Shown here: one piece after another, positions 39,296-46,207 of the stretch | Layout: each line of letters opens with the position of its first letter | How positions within the stretch are numbered: the stretch's first letter is position 1 | From: an uncultured Burkholderiales bacterium | Lineage (GTDB): Bacteria > Pseudomonadota > Gammaproteobacteria > Burkholderiales > Burkholderiaceae_C | Reading direction: 5' to 3' | Assembly: GCA_902825995.1 (NCBI GenBank) | Contig: CADEDE010000015.1 | Span: forward strand, 1 to 46,207 | DNA: 46,207 nucleotides | Made by a program: the position numbers and the translations under genes | The notes under the pieces: model-generated | The model's input: the letters and a program-made list of their open reading frames with translations, nothing else | Told to the model about the DNA's origin: nothing | Databases searched by the model: none

Positions 39296-40966
39296 ATGCC
39301 AACGACGCCGCTTGCCGCACTCGAACGCTACCGTCTTGAATTCGGACCCGTTGCCGCCGCCGCCAAGCTGGCCCTGCTGAAGCAACTCGCGCGCATGCGC
39401 CTGGGCAACGCACGCAGCGTGATGCGCCTGCACGAAGCCCTGTGTTTCATGCGCGCCTACCCCGACAACGCCGCGCTGCTGGCGCAGGTGCAGGCGATGC
39501 TGGCGGGCTTTGCCCGTCGCTCCGATCTGCGCGCACACCGAACCGCGCTGGCCGACAGCGGCATCGCCGGCAGCGCCATCCACTACCGCTTCTTTGCCGA
39601 GCAGGCGCAGTGGCTGGCGCGGCATTGGCCCGGGCAACTGCGCCTGGACCGCGATGACGGCGACGCCGAAGAACGCATCGCACGCGCCCTGCCGCCGCTG
39701 CTCAGCGTGGCCGAGGCGCATGCGCTGGCCGAGCTGAAATTGCCGGGCTTTGCAGCGCTCGACCGCCTGCGCGGCAAGGGCGGTAGCGACGCCGTTTTTC
39801 TGCTGCAGCGCATCGCCGCGATGCCCGGCAACGGCTTCACCCGCGAGGCCTTTTCGGACACCATCGATGCGGGTTACGTGCTCGAACCGGGCGCCGATAC
39901 ACCATCGCGAAGCGCTGCGTTTTTCGCCGCCGCGCCGGTGGTGTTCCGAAAGGATGCGCCGACGCGCGTGCGCCCCGATCTGCGCGCCGAGATCGCGCGA
40001 TCACCGCGCTCGCTGCGGCGCATGGCATTGCCGGACGCCGAGGCGATCATCCACCTGGCGCGCGGCGCGATGGTCACGCGGGCGCGTTCGCTCGAGGCTT
40101 TCTCGTTCGCCAACCCGCACGACGCCTGGCTGATCGACGACGGCGACGGCCTGGCCTTTGCCTTCATCGGTGTGCTGCCGCAGCGGCGCCACGCCCTGGC
40201 CGCGTATTACGGTGGCCTGACCCTGCGCAACGGCGTGCCGATCGGCTACCTGCAGGCCGATATCCTCGGCCGCGGCGCAGCGTTGTCGTTCAATACCTTC
40301 GAGACCTTTCGCGGTGCCGAGGCCGCGCACACCTTCGCGCGCTGGCTGGCTGCGCTGCACCGCGTCTTCGGCAGCACCTCGTTCAGCATCGAGCCGTATC
40401 AGCTCGGCCAAGACAACGACGAGGCGCTCGAATCCGGCGCCTGGTGGTTCTACGCCAAGCTCGGCTTCGCGCCGCGCGATGTGGCCACGGCCAAACTCGC
40501 GCGCGCTGAGCATGCGCGTTTGCGGCGCTGCCCGCGCCAGCGCAGCAGCCCGGCCACGCTGCGCCGGCTGTCCGAACAGCATCTGTTCTTCGACCTCGAC
40601 CCGTCTCGGACGCAGCCGCGCTTGGCGCTGGCCGAACTCGGCCTGCGCAGCGGCGCGGCGCTCTCGGCGCGGGCCGGCGCGAACCGCGATCGCGGCCTCG
40701 ATGCAGCCGGCACTGAGCTGATGCACCTGTGCGGCCTGGCCTCGCTGCGCGGCTTCTCGGCCGACCAGCGCGAAGCCTGGCGGCGCATGGCGCCGATCCT
40801 CACCCTGCTCGAGCTCGGTGCATGGCGCAGCGACGAACGCCGCGCGCTGGTGGACCTGATCCGCACCAAGGGCGGGCGCAGCGAGCGGGCCTTTGTGTCG
40901 CGCTACCTCGATCTGCCGAAACTCGAAGCCGCGCTGTTGCAGCGCGCTCGCGCGCGTGGGCGCTGA
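39296..40966 (+). CDS. conserved protein of unknown function (556 aa)
   Basis: This is a large soluble-looking protein with no signal peptide or membrane helix. The N-terminal part is helical and Ala/Leu/Arg-rich. The middle (about 210-400) has segments such as IGYLQADILGRGAALSFNTF then ETFRGAEAA, and WWFYAKLGFAPRD, the last reminiscent of acyltransferase-like folds. The C-terminal third is helical with several RRM/RRA repeats. No domain is recognised with confidence. ATG 39296 follows a CGACGCC leader without a strong ribosome-binding site. It converges with the DAHP synthase gene, 23 bp apart. Confidence 0.7.
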   Translation: MPTTPLAALERYRLEFGPVAAAAKLALLKQLARMRLGNARSVMRLHEALCFMRAYPDNAALLAQVQAMLAGFARRSDLRAHRTALADSGIAGSAIHYRFFAEQAQWLARHWPGQLRLDRDDGDAEERIARALPPLLSVAEAHALAELKLPGFAALDRLRGKGGSDAVFLLQRIAAMPGNGFTREAFSDTIDAGYVLEPGADTPSRSAAFFAAAPVVFRKDAPTRVRPDLRAEIARSPRSLRRMALPDAEAIIHLARGAMVTRARSLEAFSFANPHDAWLIDDGDGLAFAFIGVLPQRRHALAAYYGGLTLRNGVPIGYLQADILGRGAALSFNTFETFRGAEAAHTFARWLAALHRVFGSTSFSIEPYQLGQDNDEALESGAWWFYAKLGFAPRDVATAKLARAEHARLRRCPRQRSSPATLRRLSEQHLFFDLDPSRTQPRLALAELGLRSGAALSARAGANRDRGLDAAGTELMHLCGLASLRGFSADQREAWRRMAPILTLLELGAWRSDERRALVDLIRTKGGRSERAFVSRYLDLPKLEAALLQRARARGR

Positions 40967-40989
40967 GCGGCGGCGCCCGCACCGCGCCC

Positions 40990-42114
40990 TCAGCGCGCGG
41001 TGCGACCGCGCCGCGCCCGCACCGCCGCCGCCAGCTCGTGCAGCAGCGGCGCCGTCTGCGCGAAGCCGATGCAGGCATCGGTGATCGAGACGCCATGCTG
41101 CAAGGGCAGCCCAGGGCGCAGATCCTGGCGCCCGTCCTCGAGGTGGCTCTCGATCATCAGGCCGACGATGCGCCGCTCGCCGGCTGCTATCTGCCCGGCC
41201 ACTTCGTGGGCCACGGCAATTTGGCGCAGGTACTGCTTGCCGCTATTGCCATGCGAGACGTCGATCATCACCTGCTCGCGCAGGCCGGCGGCGCGCAGCA
41301 AGTCGCAGCCCGCGGCCACCTGCGCCGGCGAATAGTTGGGCGTCTTGCCGCCGCGCAGGATGACATGGCAATCGTCGTTGCCGCGGGTTTCGAAGATCGC
41401 GGCCATGCCCATCTTGGTCATGCCCATGAAGGCATGAGGCGCGCGCGCGGCGAGGATCGCATCGGCCGCCACCTGCAGGCTGCCGTCGGTGCCGTTCTTG
41501 AAGCCGACCGGGCAGCTCAGGCCCGAGGCGAGCTGGCGGTGGCTCGGGCTCTCGGTCGTGCGCGCGCCGATCGCCCCCCAGGCCACCAGGTCGGCGATGA
41601 ACTGCGGGCTCAGCAGGTCGAGAAATTCGGTGCCCGTGGGCAGGCCCAGCGTGGTCAGCTCCAGCAGCAGGCGGCGCGCGCGTTCCAGGCCTTCATTGAT
41701 GGCAAAGCTGCCGTCCAGATGCGGGTCATTGATATAGCCCTTCCAGCCGACCGTCGTGCGCGGCTTCTCGAAATAGGCGCGCATGACGATCAGCAGATCC
41801 TGCTGCAGCTCGTCGGCCACCGCCTTCAGGCGCCGGCCATATTCGAGCGCCTGGTCGTGGTCGTGGATCGAACACGGCCCGACGACGACGACCACGCGAT
41901 CGTCGCGGCCGTGCAGCACGTCGGCGATCGCGGCGCGGCTGGATTCGACCAGGGCCAGCGTATCGTCGCCCACCGGCACGCGCTCTTGCAGCAAGGCCGG
42001 CGTCATCAGCGGGCGCACCGCGCCGATGCGCACATCGTCGATGCGCGTCGTATCCAGGGTGCTGTCGCGGGCGCCGATTTCGCGGTCGTGGCGGGGGTCG
42101 TCGAAGGGGATCAT
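40990..42114 (-). CDS. 3-deoxy-7-phosphoheptulonate synthase (DAHP synthase, class I AroF/G/H type)
   Basis: This 374-aa enzyme condenses phosphoenolpyruvate and erythrose 4-phosphate, the first step of the shikimate pathway. Conserved stretches include VVVVGPCSIHDHDQALEY (the metal-binding Cys is in GPCSIHD), MRAYFEKPRTTVGWKGYIND, GARTTESPSHRQLASGLS, VGFKNGTDGS, and MIDVSHGNSGKQY near the end. It has the length and order of the E. coli-type feedback-regulated isoenzymes; which amino acid inhibits it cannot be said. No other aro genes are adjacent. Confidence 0.95.
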   Translation of the reverse strand: MIPFDDPRHDREIGARDSTLDTTRIDDVRIGAVRPLMTPALLQERVPVGDDTLALVESSRAAIADVLHGRDDRVVVVVGPCSIHDHDQALEYGRRLKAVADELQQDLLIVMRAYFEKPRTTVGWKGYINDPHLDGSFAINEGLERARRLLLELTTLGLPTGTEFLDLLSPQFIADLVAWGAIGARTTESPSHRQLASGLSCPVGFKNGTDGSLQVAADAILAARAPHAFMGMTKMGMAAIFETRGNDDCHVILRGGKTPNYSPAQVAAGCDLLRAAGLREQVMIDVSHGNSGKQYLRQIAVAHEVAGQIAAGERRIVGLMIESHLEDGRQDLRPGLPLQHGVSITDACIGFAQTAPLLHELAAAVRARRGRTAR

Positions 42115-42254
42115 GGGTGGAGTGCGCGCGGCAATGCGCGCATCATCAGTCTAGCCAAGCCGCGAGGAGATCGACGCCATCTTGCCGGTTCCTGCCTCGT
42201 ACCCGGATAATCCGGACCGTGCCGCCTCACCGGCGTGACGATCCTGGGTTCCCC

Positions 42255-42943
42255 ATGAAGGCAGACGCTTCCGACATCCGCAATCAACCGGCCTACGGCC
42301 CGGCCGAGGCCGCGCGTTATCTGCGCCTGCCGGCGGCGACGCTGCGCACCTGGTTGATCGGCCGCAGCTACCCCAAGGGCGGCACGAACGCCACGTTTCA
42401 CCCGCTGATCAAGCCCGCGAGCAAGCAGCCGCTGCAGGTTCGTTCTACAACCTGATCGAAGCACATGTGCTGCGCGCGATGCGTACCGAGCATGGCGTGG
42501 CGTTGGTCGAATTGCGCAAAGCCATCGCCTATGCCGAGAAGAAGCTGCAGATTCAGCGACTGCTGTTGAGCCACGAGTTGCGCACCCATGCCGGCGAGGT
42601 CTTCCTCGACCGGTACGTCGAACTCATCAACCGCAGCGCGTCGGGACAATTGGCCATGCGCAAGATGTTCGAGGACCATCTGCAGCGCGTCGAGTGGGGC
42701 GAATGGCAGTTTCCGGTGCGCCTGTATCCCTATGTCGATTCGTTGCGTGGCACGGCCGAGCGCCCCATCGCCATCGACCCGAAGATCGCTTTCGGCCGCC
42801 CGATCGTTCGTCGCACCGGGGTTTCAACCGCAGCCATCACCGACCGCATCGATGCCGGCGAAAGCGTGGCTGCACTGGCCGAGGATTACGACCTGTCGCC
42901 TGAAGAGATCGAGCTCGCGGTTCTGTACTCGCAGGCGGCGTGA
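42255..42943 (+). pseudogene. DUF433 / HTH antitoxin-like protein with one frameshift
   Basis: Bases 42255-42455 encode an N-terminal HTH region (YGPAEAARYLRLPAATLRTW, then NATFHPLIKPASKQPLQV). The expected continuation FYNLIEAHVLRAMRTEHGVA is in a shifted frame from about 42436 and runs to 42943. It ends in a DUF433 domain (IDPKIAFGRPIVRRTGVSTA then DLSPEEIELAVLYSQA). A one-base change near 42430-42440 separates the halves. Such proteins are usually the antitoxin partner of a PIN-like toxin, and that toxin's remnant overlaps its stop. It may be a real decay or a base-calling error. Confidence 0.7.
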
Positions 42944-43207
42944 GCTGGATTTACTTTACCGACCGCGACCTCGGAAAACAGTTTCCGGCCATCCTGGCCG
43001 CCGCCGGCCTGGCGGTCCATCATGATCGCGCAGGTACCCACGGCTGAGTTGGCGCGCACCTTCGTGCACTCATTGCCCCGTGTCGAAGCTTTCCTGGCAG
43101 CACACTCGCCGCCGTTCATCGCGAAGGTCTATCGGCCGGCGCCGGGAGAGCTGGCGACGGCTGCGTCGGCACCTGGGCGGATCGAACTTTGGTACCCGAA
43201 GCGCTAG
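42940..43207 (+). pseudogene. PIN-like toxin remnant with internal deletion
   Basis: A GTG at 42940, overlapping the DUF433 stop, begins WIYFTDRDLGKQFPAILAAA, the typical start of the PIN-like (DUF5615-type) partner of DUF433 antitoxins. Reading stops at 43047-43050. A second frame (from about 43031) gives the family C-terminus: TAELARTFVHSLPRVEAFLA, then PFIAKVYRPAPGEL and ELWYPKR. The catalytic middle is missing. It is a dead toxin gene next to a frameshifted antitoxin. Confidence 0.65.
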
Positions 43208-43286
43208 GCGTTAGCGAGGCTTCGACAAGCGCGACGCATTGCCACGAGCCGGGCAGTGGCTTCACCCGCAAGAGGAGATCGACACC

Positions 43287-43760
43287 ATGCAGCTCGAAGG
43301 TTCCTGTCATTGCAAAGCGGTCCGCTTCAGCGTCGAATCGCACCAGCCGGTGCCGTTCATGCGCTGCTACTGCTCGATCTGCCGCAAGACCGCCGGCACG
43401 GGCGGCTTTGCCATCAACCTCGGCGCCGTCCACGCCACGCTCGAAGTGCAGGGGCGCGAGCACCTGTCGGTCTATCGCGCCCGGCTCGAAGGCGGCCGGC
43501 AAAGCACCGGGCAGCGCCATTTCTGCAAGTACTGCGGCACGGCGCTGTGGCTGTGGGATGCCACCTGGCCGGAGCTCGTGCACCCCCACGCCGGGGCTAT
43601 CGATACGCCCCTGCCGCCGCCGCCCTGCATCACGCACATGATGCTCGGCTCCAAACCAGGTTGGGTGCAAGTGCATGTTCAAGCCGGCGACGCTTCGTTC
43701 GACGAGTACCCCGACGAATCGCTGGCCGATTGGCACCGCCGCCATCAGCAATCGTTCTGA
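43287..43760 (+). CDS. GFA-family zinc-binding protein (CENP-V/GFA domain)
   Basis: This 157-aa protein has the cysteine pattern of the GFA fold: GSCHCKAVRF, RCYCSICRKTAG and FCKYCGTALW, giving two zinc sites. The prototype was described as S-hydroxymethylglutathione synthase (glutathione-dependent formaldehyde-activating), but most relatives have no proven activity. The start at 43287 has a good AGAGGAG site. The next gene, 18 bp downstream, is a GST-like protein, so a shared glutathione-linked role is reasonable but unproven. Confidence 0.85.
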   Translation: MQLEGSCHCKAVRFSVESHQPVPFMRCYCSICRKTAGTGGFAINLGAVHATLEVQGREHLSVYRARLEGGRQSTGQRHFCKYCGTALWLWDATWPELVHPHAGAIDTPLPPPPCITHMMLGSKPGWVQVHVQAGDASFDEYPDESLADWHRRHQQSF

Positions 43761-43778
43761 ACTCAGCGAGGCGAGACC

Positions 43779-44474
43779 ATGATCAAGCTCTTCCAATTCC
43801 CGCCCGCCTTCGGCCTGCCCAATGCCAGCCCCTTCTGCATGAAGATGGAAACCTACCTGCGCATGGCCGGCCTGCCCTTCGAGCTGGTGAACGGCGATGT
43901 GATGAAAGCGCCCAAGCGCAAGCTGCCCTATATCGACGATGGCGGCAGCGTGGTGGCCGATACAAGCTTCATCATCGAGCATCTGAAGGCCCGTTATGGC
44001 GACCCGCTCGACGCCGCGCTCTCCGCGCCCGAGCGTGCCGTGGCCACCGCCTTCCAGCGCCTGTTCGAGGAGAACCTGTATTGGGCCGTGGTGCACACAC
44101 GCTGGGCTGACAGCGCCGGTTGGGCCAAGACCCGCGCGGCCTTCTTCGCCACCATGCCGGTACCGCTGCGCTGGTTCGTGCCGGCCCTGGCGCGGCGCGG
44201 CGTGCTCGCCGAGATGCAGGGCCACGGCATGGGCCGCCACAGCGCGGCGCAGATCCACGCCATCGGCTGCCGCGACGTGAGCGCGATCGCCGATTTCCTC
44301 GCCGACAAAGCCTTCATGCTCGGCGAGCAACCGAGCTCGCTGGATGCCACGGCGCACGCCTTCCTGGCCAACCTGCTGTGGGCCCCTGTCGATTCGCCGA
44401 TCCAGCGCCACGCGCAGGCGCGGCCGACGCTGGAGGCCTACTGTCAACGCATGAAGGCGCGCTTCTTTGCATGA
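43779..44474 (+). CDS. glutathione S-transferase-like protein (failed-axon-connections/metaxin type)
   Basis: This 231-aa protein has a thioredoxin-like N-terminal domain (KLFQFPPAFGLPNASPFCMK, Cys near residue 20; KLPYIDDGGSVVADTSFI as the glutathione-binding cis-Pro loop) and an all-helical C-terminal domain (FLADKAFMLGEQPSSLDATA in the N-capping region). The closest architecture is the Fax/metaxin branch of GSTs. The substrate is unknown. It follows the GFA gene with the same orientation and may be co-transcribed. Confidence 0.85.
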   Translation: MIKLFQFPPAFGLPNASPFCMKMETYLRMAGLPFELVNGDVMKAPKRKLPYIDDGGSVVADTSFIIEHLKARYGDPLDAALSAPERAVATAFQRLFEENLYWAVVHTRWADSAGWAKTRAAFFATMPVPLRWFVPALARRGVLAEMQGHGMGRHSAAQIHAIGCRDVSAIADFLADKAFMLGEQPSSLDATAHAFLANLLWAPVDSPIQRHAQARPTLEAYCQRMKARFFA

Positions 44475-44513
44475 GCGCGGCATCGCATGGGATCGCGCCC
44501 TCGAATTCGAGGG

Positions 44514-45248
44514 ATGAAGAAATCCATGCAGCGCCGTTTTCCGTTGACCGTCCTGTTCCTGCTGCTCTGGATCGGCAGCGCCCCTGCCGCCGAGGCCCCC
44601 GGCGAAGCGCCGCCGGCGCCGACCGAGGCCGAGCTGTCACGCAGCGCCAGCGCCGCGGCCAGAGCCGCTTGGGGCCGGCGCGATGCCGCGTCGATGCTGG
44701 CCCTGGTGAAGAGCATGAAGGCCCTGGCCTGCGCGCGCGATGAGCAGGGCGTGTGCAAGAACCTGGCGTCATTCGAGGCCGGCGCGGCGCCCCGCCTGCC
44801 GCCCGGCAAGACCCTGATGCTCGGCCTGGCGTCGCTGGGTACCTTCGTTCCCAGTCAAAGCTACGGCGCCTGCGTCTTCAACAACAATGCGGGCACAAGC
44901 CTCGGTACCTGCTTGCGCTTCGGCGCGGCCAACGATAGCCAGCGCCGCGAGATCGAGGCCGTACTCGCGCAGATGCAGCTCGGGGCGGTGGATGCGAAGG
45001 CGACCGTGGTCGGCTTTCTGCGCGCGCAACTGCCCGATGCACTGCCGGTGGCGGCGGGCGAGGCTGGCGCCAACGCCCTGGTGGCCTACCGCGCCGAGGG
45101 CGACGCCGACCGCGCGCCCATGCCCACCGTGATCCGGCAGCAGGGCGATACCCTGTATGCGGCCAGCATCGGCTTCCTGGAAGAGCGGCCGGGCAGCTTC
45201 GACAGGAAGCCGACCCTGATGCTGTCCACGCTGAAGATTTTGAAGTAG
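44514..45248 (+). CDS. exported protein of unknown function
   Basis: This 244-aa protein has a signal peptide (FPLTVLFLLLWIGSAPAAEA). The mature part has four cysteines in two close groups (LACARDEQGVCKNL; GACVFNNNAGTSLGTC) that could form disulfides. It ends in an alpha/beta segment with APMPTVIRQQGDTLYAASIG then FLEE. I recognise no family. The start could also be the ATG at 44526; 44514 is taken because it gives the usual basic n-region MKKSMQRR. No gene is apparent between its stop and 45294. Confidence 0.7.
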   Translation: MKKSMQRRFPLTVLFLLLWIGSAPAAEAPGEAPPAPTEAELSRSASAAARAAWGRRDAASMLALVKSMKALACARDEQGVCKNLASFEAGAAPRLPPGKTLMLGLASLGTFVPSQSYGACVFNNNAGTSLGTCLRFGAANDSQRREIEAVLAQMQLGAVDAKATVVGFLRAQLPDALPVAAGEAGANALVAYRAEGDADRAPMPTVIRQQGDTLYAASIGFLEERPGSFDRKPTLMLSTLKILK

Positions 45249-45293
45249 CCCGCCAACGCCAGGCCGACCTGATCTGCCCGTCCCTGCCAGGGC

Positions 45294-45647
45294 TCAGGCC
45301 GTGGCCAGGATGCGGAACTCGGTCGCCGTCACGACCGGGCGGACCTGGGTCTTCACGCGCTGCAAATCGACCAGCCCATAACGCGACATCGTCTTCAGCG
45401 TGCGCGACAGGTTGCTCGGTTGCCGGCCCGTGGCCTTGGCCAGCACCGCCAGGGAATCGGGGTTGGTTTCCCGGATGAGCTTCAGCAGCGCGCGGTTCTG
45501 GTCGCTCAGCACTTCAGCCGCCGACTTCATCGAGGTGAACCAGATCTTGGGCTCGCCTGGCCTGGGCTTGTATTCGCCCTTGGCAATGGCGATCATCCGC
45601 GCCCGGATCTGCTGTTGCGGCATCACGCCGATAACGATGGGCTTCAT
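45294..45647 (-). CDS. HTH-domain antitoxin-like protein (partner of TumE)
   Basis: This 117-aa protein has a winged-helix region at about 55-105 (LIRETNPDSLAVLAKATGRQ then PSNLSRTLKTMSRYGLV) of the HVO_A0114 or MarR-like type. The N-terminal stretch KGEYKPRPGEPKIWFTSMKS is typical of small HTH partners of TumE-family toxins. It should bind the toxin and repress the operon. Its ATG overlaps the toxin stop (ATGA), so the pair is coupled with the toxin first. Confidence 0.75.
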   Translation of the reverse strand: MKPIVIGVMPQQQIRARMIAIAKGEYKPRPGEPKIWFTSMKSAAEVLSDQNRALLKLIRETNPDSLAVLAKATGRQPSNLSRTLKTMSRYGLVDLQRVKTQVRPVVTATEFRILATA

Positions 45648-46009
45648 TGCATTGACTCCTTGATGACACGATCGACCTCTGAAAAGAAATCCTCCAGCAG
45701 CCGTTGCGCGGATTCGAACGCGTAGGGCACACCTTTGTCGCTCGACGTTCTGTGGCGGTGGTCGTAGGGCAGCCGCTGGCCCGCGAACCTGAAATTCTTC
45801 GGTGGCTTCACGGCGTGCGCGTTGTCGTAGCCCAAGACCCTTGTGCCATACCTGTCGTGCAGCGTCAGGCTGTATTGGATTGCGTGGGGCGCATGCTCCG
45901 ACGCCGGGATCTGTCGCGCTTGCATCTTGATCCAGTAGCCACCCTCTTGCTCCAGGACGTTGCCGTCCAGCTCGAGCAGCGTTTCAAGGCCAATGTCGGG
46001 ACGGCTCAT
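45644..46009 (-). CDS. TumE-family (DUF6516) toxin-like protein
   Basis: This 121-aa protein matches the TumE/DUF6516 pattern: YWIKMQARQIPASEHAPHAI then QYSLTLHDRYGTRVLGYDNA followed by HAV, and YDHRHRTSSDKGVPYAFESA followed by QRLLEDFF. The conserved His/Asp cluster suggests a nuclease-like active site, but the mechanism is not known to me. It precedes the HTH gene, and both frames are intact, unlike the decayed pair near 42.3-43.2 kb. A short dyad upstream may be its operator. Confidence 0.75.
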   Translation of the reverse strand: MSRPDIGLETLLELDGNVLEQEGGYWIKMQARQIPASEHAPHAIQYSLTLHDRYGTRVLGYDNAHAVKPPKNFRFAGQRLPYDHRHRTSSDKGVPYAFESAQRLLEDFFSEVDRVIKESMQ

Positions 46010-46022
46010 CTCCGATAAACTA

Positions 46023-46037
46023 TATCAGCCGTTGATA
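46023..46037. promoter_or_regulatory. operator-like dyad upstream of the TumE/HTH pair
   Basis: TATCA-GCCGT-TGATA is a perfect 5-bp dyad about 14 bp before the toxin start, in an AT-rich patch (GATAAACTATATC). Toxin-antitoxin operons are usually autoregulated through such sites. It is short, so chance is possible. Confidence 0.4.
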
Positions 46038-46160
46038 ACTGCTGTCAGCCACCCGATTCGCGTAAGCGGTCAATAGACCGCGCCCTTGTTCCGTGCGCCG
46101 ATTGCTGATCAGCGATCGACCGGCACCAGGCGCCAGGGCATCAGCGCCTCGAATGTTGGC

Positions 46161-46207
46161 GCCGACCGAAAACTGAGCCACTTATGAGGGTTGTGCCGAC
46201 CCAAAAC
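46161..46207. mobile_element. probable insertion-sequence end with direct repeats (IS21-like), cut by the window edge
   Basis: GCCGACCGAAAAC (46161-46173) recurs as GCCGACCCAAAAC (46195-46207), 12 of 13 identical and 34 bp apart, with ACTGAGCCACTT after the first copy. Multiple short terminal repeats of this appearance are typical of IS21-family ends. No transposase is visible inside the window. Confidence 0.35.

Noticed and set aside
1-46207. tRNA, rRNA or CRISPR arrays
   Set aside because: No cloverleaf-like gene with a GTTCGANTC arm, ribosomal RNA core segment or regularly spaced repeat array was noticed, although a covariance-model scan would be needed to exclude small RNAs.

Overview
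The window looks like chromosomal DNA of a GC-rich betaproteobacterium, most likely Burkholderiales. The basis is uniformly high GC, a lysE-parA...parB neighbourhood, a type 2 ArgC, a ProQ/FinO-domain protein, and a short palindromic repeat of the CCCCCTCGAGGGGG / CTGGC-AAA-GCCAG kind that I associate with that order. The genus is not determined.

Layout. 0-9 kb is ordinary chromosome: a DUF3108 protein, enoyl-CoA hydratase, RlpA, a VanX-type dipeptidase, a ProQ/FinO protein, a LysE exporter, ParA, a GNAT protein, ArgC, a broken RBBP9/YdeN-type hydrolase and ParB. 9-15.5 kb is a patchwork of transferred and decaying DNA. It holds two DUF4143 ATPases and a scrap of a third, two shuffled pieces of a CapD/WbpM-type sugar epimerase/dehydratase gene, a higB-like toxin fragment, a kelch-type lipoprotein, a rolling-circle Rep fragment, and an IS3 element that has cut off the DNA-binding end of a DNR-like Crp/Fnr regulator.

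15.5-26.8 kb is the most unusual part, a compact respiratory locus. It contains ctaA, a 53-aa membrane peptide, a CuA subunit II and a B-family-like heme-copper subunit I. In that subunit I the active-site tyrosine position is glutamine, which points to nitric oxide reduction rather than O2 reduction. Then come ctaB, a SCO protein, a cytochrome b fused to two [4Fe-4S] clusters and an MvhD-like domain, an unknown membrane-anchored protein, a second heme-copper paralogue with a damaged CuB site, and a cytochrome b fused to a [2Fe-2S] ferredoxin and a flavin/NAD(P)H reductase. Together they could carry electrons from NAD(P)H and/or quinol to a terminal oxidant without a bc1 complex. This is inference.

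26.9-34 kb continues anaerobic electron transport. It has a small c-type cytochrome without a methionine ligand, a NapC/CymA-type tetraheme cytochrome, a short lipoprotein that looks like an MtrC/OmcA start fused to an MtrB/PioB barrel end, an ethylbenzene-dehydrogenase-like heme protein, and an overlapping rquA-frdABCD operon. The operon implies rhodoquinone made on site for fumarate reduction. FNR/DNR-like boxes lie upstream of the truncated regulator and of the small cytochrome.

34-46 kb holds a hemolysin III protein, a polysaccharide flippase with an asparagine synthase, two conserved unknown proteins, DAHP synthase, decayed DUF433/PIN-like toxin-antitoxin genes, a GFA-family protein, a GST-like protein, an exported unknown protein, an apparently intact TumE/HTH toxin-antitoxin pair, and probable insertion-sequence end repeats at the right edge.
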